A stretch of DNA of 64,000 bases from Actinernus sp. WN-2022 (lineage: Eukaryota; Cnidaria; Anthozoa; Actiniaria; Actinernidae). Made by a program: the position numbers and the translations under genes. The DNA lies in contig JAOWCC010001634.1 of NCBI GenBank assembly GCA_030867875.1, positions 138,590,365 to 138,654,364 on the forward strand. The letters run 5' to 3'. This document shows, piece by piece, positions 32,887 through 45,383 of the stretch. The notes beneath the pieces were generated by a model. The model searched no databases. It was not told where the DNA came from and worked only from the letters and a program-made list of their open reading frames with translations. How positions within the stretch are numbered: position 1 is the first letter of the stretch; every line of letters starts with the position of its first letter.

Positions 32887-33545
32887 CAGAATAATAATAA
32901 TTTAAATATTTATACAGGAGGCAAACCTCACCCTATGGTGATTTTCAGGAAGGTCCTGTATTAGAGTAAAAAAAATAAAAATATAAAAAATGTCTATGAA
33001 TCTATATAAAAGGTTAAAATCTAGTAATATAAAGTATTGATTAAAAAATAGCTATAAAGATAATAATAATAACAACAATAACGTACTACTATATATAAGT
33101 AACTAGATAAAGCGTTTAAATTGATCTAGATTTAGAATGTTTCTCGTGCTCTCAGACAGCAAATTCCAGTCATGAATGGCATGAAAACAAAGGCGACGTT
33201 GGCCAAACGAACTACGAGATTTAGGCTTATATATAAATGTCGTTCTTACTTCTAGTATTGTAGTCGTGCATGTCTCTAAAACTGATTCCAGTCTATAAAA
33301 CCATTTAACCATTTAAAAACAAATAAAATACGGTGCTTTCTGCGTCTCTCTGATAAGGAATCCCAGCCAAGTTCTTCCAAGGCCTCTGAAGCAGAGGAGT
33401 GCTTGGACTTATCTAAAATTTGCTTTGCTGCTCTGTTTTGCAGAAGTTGAAGGGATTTCATTAGAGTAGTATTGCTTTTGTCCCCCCAAACAATGTCGCC
33501 ATAATCTAAGATTGGTAAGATCAGTTGTGTTGCTTGATGCCACAG
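32887..33545 (-). mobile_element. 5'-truncated LINE tail inserted in the RT of another LINE
   Basis: Minus-strand fragments S-L-Q-L-L-Q-N-R-A-A and, shifted, I-H-D-W-N-L-L-S with L-D-Q-F-K-R-F-I at the end are the C-terminus of another CR1-like ORF2. They are followed by a 3' UTR and an ATT-repeat tail at 32891-32902. The tail end meets the RT sequence of the older LINE, which resumes at 33546. Confidence 0.7.
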
Positions 33546-33960
33546 AACGATGAACAGATACCATTGTATTCAACTTGTTGTAATCTATTGGACAAATAGC
33601 TTTTGATCCATTCAAGGGCCAATCCGCGAATACCCTAATGCTCAAGTTTGACTAACAAAATGTCATGGTTCACAGTATCAAACGCCTTGGAAAGATCAAT
33701 AAAAATTCCTACTGTAAAATGTTTTTGGTCAACTGCAGATGTAATTCTATCAAATAAATGTAACAAAGCTAGCAAAGTTGAGAGTTTTTTTCCTATAACC
33801 ATATTGATTATTAAATAATATGTCATTTCTATCAAAATATAGTTAATAAAGCGGTTGTATACAACCGTCTCTAATAGCTTAGAAAAAATTGGCAATACCG
33901 AAACTGGTCTGTAATTAGAAAACAAAGTATTATCACCTGACCGACCTTAAACCTTCTCTA
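33546..33960 (-). pseudogene. LINE reverse transcriptase, fingers (right piece, outer)
   Basis: Reads F-S-N-Y-R-P-V-S-V-L-P-I-F, D-L-S-K-A-F-D-T-V-N-H-D, then after a stop G-I-R-G-L-A-L-E-W and the RT insertion point near C-G-I-K-Q. The 5' end is truncated near 33960. Belongs with 32540-32886 and 26090-26850. Confidence 0.8.
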
Positions 33961-34044
33961 GAACGCCTTGATTTGAAATCGTCCGTTGAATGGTTTACAT
34001 GAACTTTTGGTGAATTTCGCAGCCAATAGAATTGCATGAATGAT

Positions 34045-34835
34045 ATATGTGCCACACAGGGCTCCCGTGATAGAAAATATTTTATGGATGATAAATACAA
34101 TAACCTATTTATGGCTTTGAAAATATGCAGTGATATTTGTCCTTGGATATTTAATTTTTCTGTTCCTCGAAACTCACAGTTTCCCTCGAGCTTCGCTCTC
34201 GGGAAACTGTTCGCTTCTCGGAACAGATAATATCAGCGGACAAATATCACTGCATATTTTCACGCCACAAATAGGTTATTGTGTTTATCATCCATCAAAT
34301 ATTAACCACTATTCACCGACACTGAGGTGAATAATTCTTTAGTATATACCACACTGCAGATGAATAGCGAGCACCAAATAGTTATTTTATATTCTGTCAA
34401 ATGAACAAAGACTCGCGCGAGGTGATCGCTACTTCGCTCGGAGGTGAATATAAAATAATACAATAAACTATTTGTGGCGTCGAAATATGCTGATATTTCG
34501 TCCGCGGACATTTTCTGATCCGAGAAGAGAACAGTTCCCGAGATCAGATAATGTCCAAGGACAAATATCAGGGCATATTTCGACGCCACAATGCAGGTTA
34601 TTGTTGTTATCATCCTTCAATTTTTTTCTTTGAAGCGCGCTTATACGCTCACAGGGGGTGTATTCGGTGATATTTCCCGCTCACGGAGAGAAAATATCAG
34701 GTCACGTGACGCACTCAACCAATCACGCACGAGAGAAAATATTTGATGGGTTATAAGAAATCATATTCACTGTTTGTGTAGTCAATCAGAGCGCGGGAAA
34801 AGTGATATTCACTGGTGTGGTATATACTAAATCAT
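34045..34835. mobile_element. Composite of palindromic MITEs
   Basis: Two related hairpins (34084-34295 and 34447-34612) share ACAAATATCA and GCCACAA words in inverted arms of about 50-60 bp. Around them lie CACTGAGGTGAATAATTC and CAGGGGGTGTATTCGGTG blocks, the latter matching 10880-11045 in inverted orientation. No coding frame. Individual borders are uncertain, and the unit could be one foldback element rather than two. Confidence 0.6.
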
Positions 34836-35040
34836 TATACTGGACATGTGAGAGCAAAACCGGTGTAGAACTGAAATCGCACATAAACACAGTAATTCCA
34901 ATTTGAAAAAGCTTTAATTCCTACTCATAACTGAATACCTACAAGTTCAGCTCGTTCCGAGAAACCATGCAGCCAGTCCCCTGTACACGTCACATGATCA
35001 CGTGATCTTCACATGATGTAACTGCTGCATCATACTTCAT

Positions 35041-35347
35041 CAAGAGCCCATAACCAAGAGCGAGAATCTCCCATACTACCTCTATGCTACGGCATTTTCA
35101 CAAGTTAGGTTATTTTTAGAACCGTTTCCCGCTATTGTTGACTTGCAATCATTCCTAAGGGAATAAAATCACAAAAACGTAGCAGACGTGTTGTTGGTAT
35201 AACAAAAGAAGCTAATGAGGCATATTTTGTTCCGCCACGGATGTAACCCACTAATTGGCGGCAAAAATAATCTAAAAATAGCCCAACTTGTGAAAACGCC
35301 GGAGCATCTATATAAGAGATATGGACGCTCTTGGTAATGGGCTCTTG
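35041..35347. mobile_element. hAT-like MITE, CAAGAGCCC family, copy 1
   Basis: Ends CAAGAGCCCATAACC and GGTAATGGGCTCTTG, flanked by ACTTCAT (35034-35040 and 35348-35354). About 307 bp. Copies 2 and 3 are at 60871-61185 and 61857-62118. Terminal CA and a 7-8 bp flank suggest a hAT origin. Confidence 0.75.
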
Positions 35348-35355
35348 ACTTCATC

Positions 35356-35699
35356 TTATCATCATATTTGTATTCAGGTTTTATGGTTCTTAACGTCATG
35401 GGCCTGCAGTAATGGTCATTCACTGTTGCAGTTCCCCTGCCAACCGAATGTATTGTTTTGCTTATGTGTATGCTTTTCCTTTGTATTTAATTCTATATAT
35501 TGCTGTTGGCGAAGCTAATAAAATAAAATAAATAAAATCTCAGGTCATGTGATCTCAGGTTCAGACATTGCGTTACATGTTCGTTACATTATTCAGCCTC
35601 GATAATTACTACCTGCATGACTATATTGTTTTAAGCAATCTAACAATCAGTGCGAATATTCTCTTAACAGTATATCGTTTTTGTTGGTTGATATTTTAG
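35356..35699. other. No gene seen; intron before an EGF exon
   Basis: An AATAAA-rich tail near 35517-35540 may mark the end of an unidentified retroposon. The last bases form the acceptor of the next EGF exon. Confidence 0.4.
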
Positions 35700-35819
35700 A
35701 TATAGACGAATGCTTAAACAACAACGGTGGATGTTCATATGCCTGCCATGATTCTCCTGGCTCGTACCACTGCTCATGTACTGCGGGCTACGAACTTCAA
35801 GGGAAACTGAGTTGTGTTG
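35700..35819 (+). CDS. EMI/EGF protein, calcium-binding EGF exon 1
   Basis: Acceptor TATTTTAG before 35700, donor GTATGT at 35820. Joined to the exon ending at 10655 it begins N-I-D-E-C and carries six cysteines with C-H-D-S-P-G-S-Y-H-C-S-C and G-Y-E-L. The D-I-D-E-C and G-S-Y/F motifs are the calcium-binding EGF consensus. Both borders are phase 1. The flanking introns are about 25.0 and 23.7 kb and full of mobile DNA. Confidence 0.9.
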
Positions 35820-35837
35820 GTATGTATACTTTCTCTT

Positions 35838-36427
35838 TTTACTCGGGCCAGGCCTTTGGCCGGCACGAGTCATAAATCGCAAGTTTTTTTAGTTTTTTTG
35901 TGTCGCGAGTTTACTCAACACATGACAGCGTCCACCAATCCGATTCGATATCGCTCGGGACACTGCGGGATGCTGCGGGTTACTTAACATGAGACTCAAG
36001 ATGGCTGAGACCCGAGAAGTCCGTCGTGACTCGTGGACTGGAAATTTCTCTCAAATATGGAATCATCCCTCAAATGTAAACAGCTTAATGTTTTATTCTA
36101 AGTCAAGTACCGATCGCATACAAGCCTCGCACTCCGCAAGGTCGAACAACAAGGCCAAATAAAAGCCGAGAATACAACTAAAGCTGCTTTTTAATATTTA
36201 CACCGATCGATGCGACATCTGAGAGCACAAGCTACTGTGCATGTCCACTTTTTACTTTAGGGATCATCGAGAAGGTATTATTTTGTTGCTTCGATTTACT
36301 TGTCGATTGTTTTTCTAAGTACCGAGCGCCCTATGCAGCTAGAAGCCTACATGTAGAAGTCGCACTCCAGCATGATCGAAAAGCGCTTCGATACTGTACA
36401 AAGCTATCAAGACTCTATCAATGACAG
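35838..36427. repeat. Tandem-repeat unit left of the palindromic element
   Basis: 36258-36427 matches 42476-42640 in direct orientation (words GTACCGAGCGC, AGCGCTTCGATACTGTA). 35838-35880 (CTCGGGC, GGCACGAGTC) matches 42777-42812. The palindromic element starts at about 36428, so it inserted between repeat units. Confidence 0.6.
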
Positions 36428-36498
36428 GCGACCACCTCCAAGTTTTAGACGCCATTTTGTTTGGTATGCAAGAATTCCTGGCGCGGTTACTCGGGCGC

Positions 36499-36722
36499 TT
36501 TCTCAGTGTAAGCATATTAATAATTCATTTTTTCGAATTTTCATACAAACCTTCTAAAATCTAACCCCCAAATTTGAAAAAACCCTAACCATTTAAAATC
36601 CCAAATCATTAATAGAACGAGTCTAAATACACCTGAACTTAATGGGAAATTTAGCGAAGTTTTCAAGTGTTTTCAAGTGCACTTTTTCTTTAACAATTTC
36701 AGGACATGCTTACACTGAGAAA
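36499..36722. mobile_element. MITE in the left arm of the palindromic element
   Basis: Ends TTTCTCAGTGTAAGCAT and ATGCTTACACTGAGAAA are inverted; the opposite arm lacks this 220-bp segment. The target duplication is not clear. Confidence 0.65.
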
Positions 36723-38579
36723 CCCCCGTAATTCGGATACGCTTCGTCAAAGCGCTCTTACGAAAATTGTAATTACGGCAAGCTGACCTAATAATTCTAC
36801 AAGAACCGACAACAGAATTAAAGGTAAGATAATAACGAAGATCATTTGTGAATTTAAACCCAGTATTAAGTCATGATGACTTTTGCCAGATGATTTTTGA
36901 TCAAACTCTGCAAAGAACCGGGAAAGAAGAGAAAATACGAATCACAAAATAATTAATGTATTGAAATAGCGAACTGAATATTAAAATAGGGGTTAAAGTA
37001 AACATTATATATGTAAGAATAAAACTTTATGTGGTTTAAGTTAATTTCGACTGAAATAAATAAATAAATAGTTTGCTCTCACACCACGTGCTTATGACGA
37101 CGACGCCATGTTTTCGAACAGTTTATGCCGTATTCGGAGTGCCGAACAGAAGTCCGATCAAAAATCATCCGGCAAAAGTCATCCTACTGACAGAGCGGAA
37201 AAACGGCATGCGCATGCGCACTAGGCACTTTATTAAAAGTGAATCAAGATGGCCGCCGAGCGGGAGTGAATCGGTAGCTCTTTTTCAGGGACCTCTCACA
37301 GCTCTAGAAATACCACGATTACTTTATTACTTCACACCATGGACTGATATTCTTCAGTGACTTCTCTGAGCCCAAATAACACATAATCCAAAGCTACAAT
37401 TGCTAGTTCAACTCTGTCTTCAAGAAAAACGAACCATTTCGAAATGTTCATATGCAACTGGAAAAACGCCAAAAATAAGGAAACTTGTGAACATATAAGC
37501 TTTATACTTCGGTAGAGAACTAAGAAGTTAATGGTTTTCGACATATAAAATACCATATTCGAGATTTTCATACCATTTTTCAAACGAAGCATTTGAAGTT
37601 ACAGTAGTGTCTAGGAACTAAGACAGTCTACAGCAGTAAAAATCCTGGAACAACAATCCGCATTACCAAAGGCTGTAAGTAAATCTACAGAGCTATTATC
37701 AGGAAATTGTATAACATTTCACTTGATTTGGTTATTATGGTATCACATCGGTATTTTGACGAAATAGTTTATTGTTTTACTAATGTAAAGAAAACGATTT
37801 TTAATTTGTTTGAAAATGAAGTGTTTAATTATACATGTTATAAACAAGATGTTATAATTGTTCTGTTTTCAGAAAGCCAACAATAAAACCTAGTTGTAAT
37901 AGAACGCCTTTGGCAGGGCAGGTTTGTGTTCATTTGATTTTGTTCATGTTAGAAGAGGAGTGACTAATGATATTGTGTGGGACTTTTGTGCAGTTCTGTA
38001 AGAGAGGTGGTTGGTGTATGGAACGAAGAGCCTGCATGTGGACTTTCTCACCACAGCTTTGTGTTTGCTTTACACATTTTATGCAGATCAAACAAAGAAG
38101 CAGTACCTCTGGCTCTGGTCTTGTTGATTTTCCTGTAGAATACATTTGAACATTTATTGAGCTATACATTTTTGAAAGAGTAAACTTGATTCTCTTCCCA
38201 ATTGACTCAGTGTCTGTTTGCTGTTTTTGAATATCTGGATCGAAATTGTAAAGGAGCACCTGGTTATACAGATTACTTGTCGAGAAATGCAGACTTCATG
38301 CAAACACAATAATCTCTCTTGATCTCTATATTTCTCCCCAAGCAAAAGCAAAGTTTGGCAAATATAGCAAACTATGAGCATATAGATACAAATGTAAACT
38401 ATATAGTTTTCATCTATACTTTCTCATTATTTGAGACTATAAGTGTTTTAAAAATGTTTATTTTTACTGTAGAAAAGAATAAAATAATTAGTTGGATCCA
38501 TACACAAATCAGTATATGTAAGACTTGGAAAATGTATACTCTTCAGCACCATCGATCACTTCTCTTGATCATTGATTCT

Positions 38580-40720
38580 CCACCAAAAACAAGAACATGT
38601 ATGTAGTATGTACTTTAAATCTATGAAACATGTGAATATTAAAAATAAGTTAACATAATGTTCTTAATATATGCAAAACTATTCTATAATTTTTTATTAT
38701 AGAGGTAAATCATGTATGTGTTGATGTTGTAACTCATTTTGAGTTTAGAAGTGTAACATTGTAGGTGTTGATTGAAAGAATGTAATAGTTGATTCAGTTT
38801 ATATGGGTTTCATAATGTATTTGGGAAAGGAAACTTGTGATGGCTAGGGAGATTAATTCCAATGAGGTTTAATTCATAATACTAACAGTAACAATCAGAT
38901 ACATGTGTGTTGGTGAACATATTTTTTTAAATGCAAGACATGACAAAATAACTAATTGACTAATAATGATATAATTTTAATAAAAAATATTATAACATGA
39001 AAATATTAATATTAAAAACAACAGTTTCAATATAATGATATCAATACTAAGAATCTCTGCTCACACTTACATTGCATGTTCATGTTAATTCAAATCATAA
39101 GGGTTTTTAATTTTTTAATTTTAATTTTAGACTGATATAAAATAATAATACTATCAATAATACTAATATGATTATAATGAATTACATATTTGCATCTGAA
39201 CCTTAAATTCAGAAAAAGTTTACCATCTCAGAGCATCCCTGAGCTTTAGGTAATAGCAGACTTCCTAGCCATTTAAAAAGGGGTCTGTTTGTAATACAGA
39301 ATGCACACTTTCAATATTTTTTTTATAACCTTAATTTTAAATGAACATGCATGATCATAAGCAGATATTCTTAGCATTGATATCATTATTATAATAGAAC
39401 TATTAGTAATTAATTATTTCTTTACTTACACAGTGTGATTGTTAATATTATTATAAAATGGAAGCCATTGGAAACATGTGCTTCATTCCAACATACTTCC
39501 CCCTCGAGCTCATTGCTTTCTTTTTCCAAATTAATTATTGTGATTATATAGACTGGACTAACTATCACATTCATTCACTGGGCACCTAACCCTTCCCCTC
39601 CCTCAAAATTATCCAATAAAAAGCTGACCCTCTTCCTGCCTTGAAATGATCCATTAAGTGCATTAGCAATTCAAACACTCATATACACATGATTCACTTC
39701 TGAAATAAGTTCATATAAAATAACATATAAAACACAAGCACGACATATACACGATTCACAGTACCTTTAAAATAATTTCACATAATTAATACAAATTTCA
39801 TTTTAAAAATGAAGTTAAGAAAACATGTTCACTTATTAATATTGACATGTTTCTTAGATTAGCCCTTCACATAATTTCATAAAATAATCTTAACTTATAA
39901 ATTATTCACACAAGTTATAAAATAAGTATACTACAGATGCACATAAAATGGGGCCATACAGAAAATGACCACTAATTATCAGGGTTTCAAAATAACCTGG
40001 CTACAACCAGAGCTACAGCACTAGCATGCATCTACATTGCACTCAGCCTGAAATAGCTGTATACATGTATAGCTTATAGCTACACATACTATAATATTTG
40101 TATTTTAAAATACTTTTATTACTAAAGGCAAATCCACACCTACTTTCAAAGCCCAAGCCAGGTACACTGAAAATTAATGAAACCTCTGCATTATGCTAAT
40201 AATGTAGTTTCTGTGTAACTCCAAGAAGAGGCTCATGAAAAAAGGATTTTAGCCCCCAAGTTTTTCAAACAAATTAACAATTAATTTTATTATATGTAAT
40301 TGCTTATGGATTCCTGTACAGATTATGTAGATTTGTAACCATTAGTGTAAACAGTTTCAACTGTTAGAATATAGGTTTTACTTTTGTGGGAAATTATGTT
40401 GCACCCTGTGTTACACGTATGTCACCTATTGGTTGGATATAAACTCAGCAAGATAGAAGATTCTGCTGCATATAAAAAACATTAAAGCAGATACATTTTT
40501 AAAATCTTTTAGCTTTTAGTCCTTCATTGTTGTACCGTGTTACAATTAAAAACATGCAGGTTTACAATTAACAGTTTATTGTCTCAAATAAAGTATACAT
40601 GAAAATAATTTGTTCTCATACATGTACATGTAGTTTCGTATGGAGGCTATTTATATCTTTCAATTATCCTACACATGTATATTTGTCTCACTTTGCTTGT
40701 GCTTGTATGCCTGGGAAGAA
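38580..40720. other. AT-rich centre of the palindromic element, no gene
   Basis: About 2.1 kb of AT-rich sequence with only short open frames on either strand and no recognisable protein motif. One Pyr-rich run (39588-39604) has no evident role. Confidence 0.5.
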
Positions 40721-41506
40721 TAAAATGAAGATCAAGAGAAGTGATGGTGCTTGAAGAGTCTCCATTTCTCAAGTAGACATGCATGCTCCTTTGCTGTTTT
40801 AGTACAGATAGTCATCAAGTAAATACTGAGTGAACTGGGAAGGGAAAGGCATACTATTGCAGGCTTCCTTTTTTCTGGGAAAACAGCAAGAAGTACTGTT
40901 TCGTTTAAAGCTAGCAAACGCAAAGCTTGGGTGACAAAGTCACATGCAGGCACCAGCCACCTCTTACAGAATCGCACAAAAGTCCCACACAATATCATAA
41001 GTGTCACTCCTCTTCTAACATGAACAAAATTAAATGAAGACAAAACTGCTCTGCCAAAGGCATTCTATTACAACTATGTTTTATTGTTGGCTTTCTGAAA
41101 ACAGAACAATTATAACATATATTAAGTTTTTTTACATGTAATTATACACTTCATTTTAAAACTGTGATACCATAATGACCAAATCAAGTGAAATATTGTA
41201 CTATTTCCTGATAATAGCTCTGTAGATATACTTACAGCCTTTGGTAATGCGGATTGTTGTTCCAGGATTTCTACTACTGCGGACAGTCTAGTCACTAGAC
41301 ACTAGCTACTGTAACTTCAAATGCTTCGTTTGAAAAATGGTATGAAAATCTCGAATATGGTATTTTATATGTTGAAAACCATTACCTCCTTAGTTCTCTA
41401 CCGAGTATAAACCTTATATATTCACAAGTTTTCTTATTTTTGGCGTTTTTCCAGTCGCATATGAACATTTCGAAATGGTTCGTTTTTCTTGAAGACAGAG
41501 TTGAAC

Positions 41507-41897
41507 TAGCCTGCTATGCAGACGTATTTTTTCACTCTCATAAATTCGAAGAAAAAGTAACGTCTGCTTACCCGAGCGCTTAATTAGTTTCCAATATGCA
41601 AGTACGACGTCAGCACGTTTGTTTTACTTTTCTGCCAATCAAAGCCATTGTTAGAATTTTAGTGAATTGGCGCGCCAGTGAACACTCTCCTATGATTGGT
41701 CAATGGCAAATGTATTGTCTGAATTCCTTTTAAATGCAACATCACGTCACTTTCCAGGATATGGAAGGTAAAATCTGATTGGTCCATAACACAATGAGGT
41801 GTGCATATTGGAAACTAATTAAGCGCTCGGGTAAGCAGACGTTACTTTTTTTCTTCGAAATTATGAGAGTGAAAAAATACGTCTGCATAGCAGGCTA
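41507..41897. mobile_element. 391-bp Mutator-like MITE in the right arm
   Basis: Arms of about 100 bp start TAGCCTGCTATGCAGACG and include GCTTACCCGAGCGCTTAATT. It is flanked by the 9-bp duplication GAGTTGAAC (41498-41506 and 41898-41906). The opposite palindrome arm (around 37400) carries the uninterrupted site, a natural empty-site control. The terminus and 9-bp flank match those of 7768-7872. Confidence 0.85.
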
Positions 41898-42361
41898 GAG
41901 TTGAACGAGCAATTGTAGCGTTTTATCTGTGAACTGGATTATGTGTTATTCGGGCTCAGAGAAGTCACTGAAGAATATCAGTCCATGGTGTGAAGTAATA
42001 AAGCAATCGTGGTATTTCTTGAGCTGTGAGAGGTCCCTGAAAAAGAGCTACAATTCACTCCTGCTCGGCGGCCATCTTGATTCACTTTTAATGAAGTGCC
42101 TAGTGCGCATGCGCTCCGTTTTTCTGCTCTGTCCATCCTACTGGATTCAAATTCACAAATGATATTTGTTCCTTACTTATAATTAACTCTGTTGTCGGTT
42201 CTTGTAGAATTATGAGGTCAGCTTGCCGTAATTACAATTTTCTTCAGAGCGCTTTGACGAAGCGTGTCCGAATTACAAAGGTTTGTTTGGGGACTGAGTA
42301 ACCGCGCCAGGAATTCTTGCATTCCAAACAAAATGGCGTCTAAAACTTCGAGGTGGTCTAT

Positions 42362-42716
42362 TATGTTCGCTATGATATTATTTCAGAGTTTTATCGGCAT
42401 TCTAATTTAACCGGTGTTTTTTTATACTGCTAGAAAGCTTCTGTGCATGTCCTCTTTTACTCCTCTACTTCTTTAGGGATCATTTTGTTGGCTTCATTTG
42501 AACAGTTGTCGATTGTTTTCCTAAATCAAGTACCGAGCGCTACAAGCCTATGAAGCAACAAGCCTACATGCAGAACTCGCACTCCGGCATGATTGAAAAG
42601 CGCTTCGATACTGTATACAAAGCTATCAATAACAGGAGTTAAATTATGTTCCTTATGATATTATTTCAGAGTTTTATGCATTCTAATTTAACCTGTGATT
42701 CTTTATACTGCTAGAG
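42362..42716. repeat. Tandem-repeat units right of the palindromic element
   Basis: 42365-42440 and 42645-42716 are direct copies (ATGATATTATTTCAGAG, ATTCTAATTTAACC), period about 282 bp. The first unit also matches 36258-36427. The array continues the one on the left. Confidence 0.6.
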
Positions 42717-42776
42717 AACTACATTTGTAGACTGGTGATTGATCCGGTCTTGTCTCGCAAGACCAGGGATTATTAC

Positions 42777-44640
42777 TCGGGCTGCCTGTGGCAGGCACGA
42801 GTCTAAATCTGCAGGCCGTTTTTTTTTTGTTCGGTGCAACACAATTTCTGCGCATGCGTTAAATTATGCATTAATTGTTGGCGCTACCAGATTTCTCTCC
42901 AGTCCAGTCGCCATCTTAAGATTCTGCGGACGCTATTCTTGTTTGAGGTACGTTTCGTAGGTTTTATGCCACATTTCATCACATTTAATTTTACCCTCGG
43001 TCATAATACATACCAACGCAAACACCGTGATCGGTAGGCCAACACTAAAATATTTTCGACCCTGTTTTTGGCTGGTTTACTGATCTCGTATCGAGACCTG
43101 TGTACGTTACACAGGTATACTGAATAGCTGATTTATAGCGAAGTATACTGAGCGATTTACTAGCAAATACATATACTGTGGTTGGGCAGTTAAATTGGGT
43201 TACTATACTCTATCGAAGTCTGAAGTCATCTGAACTCCTAAACTGTGAGAGCAACACTGTCACTCGCCAAAACGAAGCCAGAAATACACACAGAATTAAT
43301 TTATGAGCCAAGCAATATTCAACTCTCAAGGTAAATTTAAACAAGAAACCTCTCACGGCCGAGGTTTTGGTTCGAGAAATTAAAGGCTTCCAACAATTCC
43401 CTTTATAGTTCTGTAATATAATGAGCAGACTGAAGTTTTGGGAATGAGGGTAAAGCTTCTAATTAGAGATAACCAACAGGCATTTCAGTTAATAATCTTT
43501 AATCCAACAAATACCAAGATGGACTCGTAATGGCACATCATGTATAGCAAGAACAGCAGATAAAGTTACACAGAGTAAAAAATGACAAATTGACCACGAA
43601 TACAATTAACGTGACTTCCAGAGAGTACAGCCGCGGAGAAAGAGCCGCGAGGCAGCGAGTTGCAATAAAGAGCCGCAGGGTAGAAAGAACAGTAGAGAAA
43701 TATAGTGATAGCTCCATCACAGGATGGACAGGATACAACTTATATTATGGTACAAATATAAAAATACATTTGAGACAATCATCTATTAGGCTCGAACCTG
43801 CAGTATAACAGAACAGCAAACTAAATTGTAAACGTGTGTTACATGAATAAGTAGTGTTTACAGTAAAATTAAAGGTCAACTTCTTTAATTTACATACGAG
43901 AAAAACAAAAATATTAAATTACATATATACTAGGGGAGCAGAGAATGAAAGTCACCGCGCTACCGGCCACTCCTAAATACTGCTAAATTCAGCTAATAAT
44001 TCTTCCCTTTGGTTATTACTAAGGGGATTTCAAATGAAAGTGTATTTCATCTTCAATCTCATTGAGAACACACCATCAGAAAAATCTGAAGAAGGGTAGT
44101 CCAAAATAAAAATTCTGGAACGCAAAATATCAAAGAAAAAAGCCTGCCTTGCACAACCAAGGAGCCCAAAAAAATGGCTGCATTGATGTATATAGCGATA
44201 CTTACTGTTTGTAAACACGACGTCATTTATATATTTGCATATATAATGTGGTTGGCAAAAAAATGTGTTTGTATGACTTGTATGGCATCTAGCGATTTGG
44301 GCCTCACGAAATACATCTAAAGTCTCTATTCTGCTTCCATATCCTAATTCTTTTATAAGACTTAAACGTTAAGAGCATAAAAGCTTCGATGAAAGGGCTT
44401 GCTTGCATTTTGGAAGAACAAGAAAGTAATTTGGCTATGAATAAGCACCGACCTGTGATATTTTATAAGCAACTGACTGCGTTCACGCTGGCCTGTGTGA
44501 CGTCACGGTAAGTTTCGCTACATGGTGGCCCGAGTGAAAGCCCAGATGGGCTCTTGTTTGTTTTTTGTTTGCCGACGATTGATACGACGAAAATCGACGA
44601 AATCACATCGGCTTTCGAGTGCAATTCGGGATTAATCCAA
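42777..44640. other. No gene seen
   Basis: Starts with the CTCGGGC/GGCACGAGTC word shared with 35838. Beyond that, short open frames without recognised domains, for example around 43590-43808. Confidence 0.4.
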
Positions 44641-44654
44641 ACGAGTGGGTTTTA

Positions 44655-44892
44655 TTTATTTTATTTACAACATTTGGGCGTAACGCCACGGGAAACAAAC
44701 AATAGGACTCAAGGTCCCCTGCGAGGCTTGTCTCCGAAAGAGTTTCGAAACTGCGTCCGTAGGACGAAACACTGGAGTCCGTAAATAACGAATAAGGTGG
44801 CTCGCCTGGATTTTCCAGGGACGCACCATATCCACTTTGAACGGCTGTTCTCCACTGTCAGAGCTCAGTCGGGCTAGCCACTTCACCCATTT
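44655..44892 (-). mobile_element. SINE-like retroposon, copy 1
   Basis: On the minus strand it starts with GGGTGAAGTGGCTAGCCCG and CGTTCAAAGTGG, which loosely resemble Pol III A and B boxes, and ends with an AAATA-type tail at the plus-strand TTTATTTTATTTAC (44651-44669). The first 110 bp recur at 58794-58905. It is not confirmed as tRNA-derived because the box matches are weak. Confidence 0.5.
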
Positions 44893-45383
44893 ACTAAAAA
44901 TAGAATAAACTTTCTAAAAAACTAGTCGATAAATATATTTTTTATCTTTTCACCTGAAATTCAACATGCACTACCCTGTCCCTGTAAATTTCAAGAGCAA
45001 TGAATCATTTTAAGGGCGCGGAATAAAAACAAAAACATAGGGAACCTTTACATTCATCCCGCGCAAGCTTCACTGCTGTATCATTTTGTTGATAGCTTGT
45101 GTCTTTCCGAAATTTCTCTTTTGTCTAGATTCTACATACTTGTGTGCTTTTGAACTAACAAGTTTACCATACACGCTTGCTACGCTTCGCTACTGCCGGA
45201 ACGCTCGTGCAAATTCTGTTCTTAGTACAATGACATGCAATTATCATAGGTAACGCTGTTATAATAACTTATAATATTTATTTACAACACGTTTTATAAT
45301 ATCACTAAACAAAATCTCGTTTTTAATTAATATTTAGAGAATGTGGTCTAGACGTCAAGGGAACTTTTTACCCGATATTGACA
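44893..45383. other. No gene seen
   Basis: No recognisable coding or repeat structure. Confidence 0.4.

Larger units (their letters stand above)
36428..42361. mobile_element. 5.9-kb palindromic element without coding capacity
   Basis: The left arm (36428 to about 38580) is the inverted counterpart of the right arm (about 40720 to 42361). Terminal words are GACCACCTCC and AGGTGGTC. Shared inner words include CATGGACTGATATTCTTCAG and GAAGAGGAGTGAC. The arms differ by indels and by two MITEs, one in each. The centre (38580-40720) is AT-rich with no recognised frame. It is likely a non-autonomous foldback or long-TIR element; the family is unknown. Confidence 0.7.
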
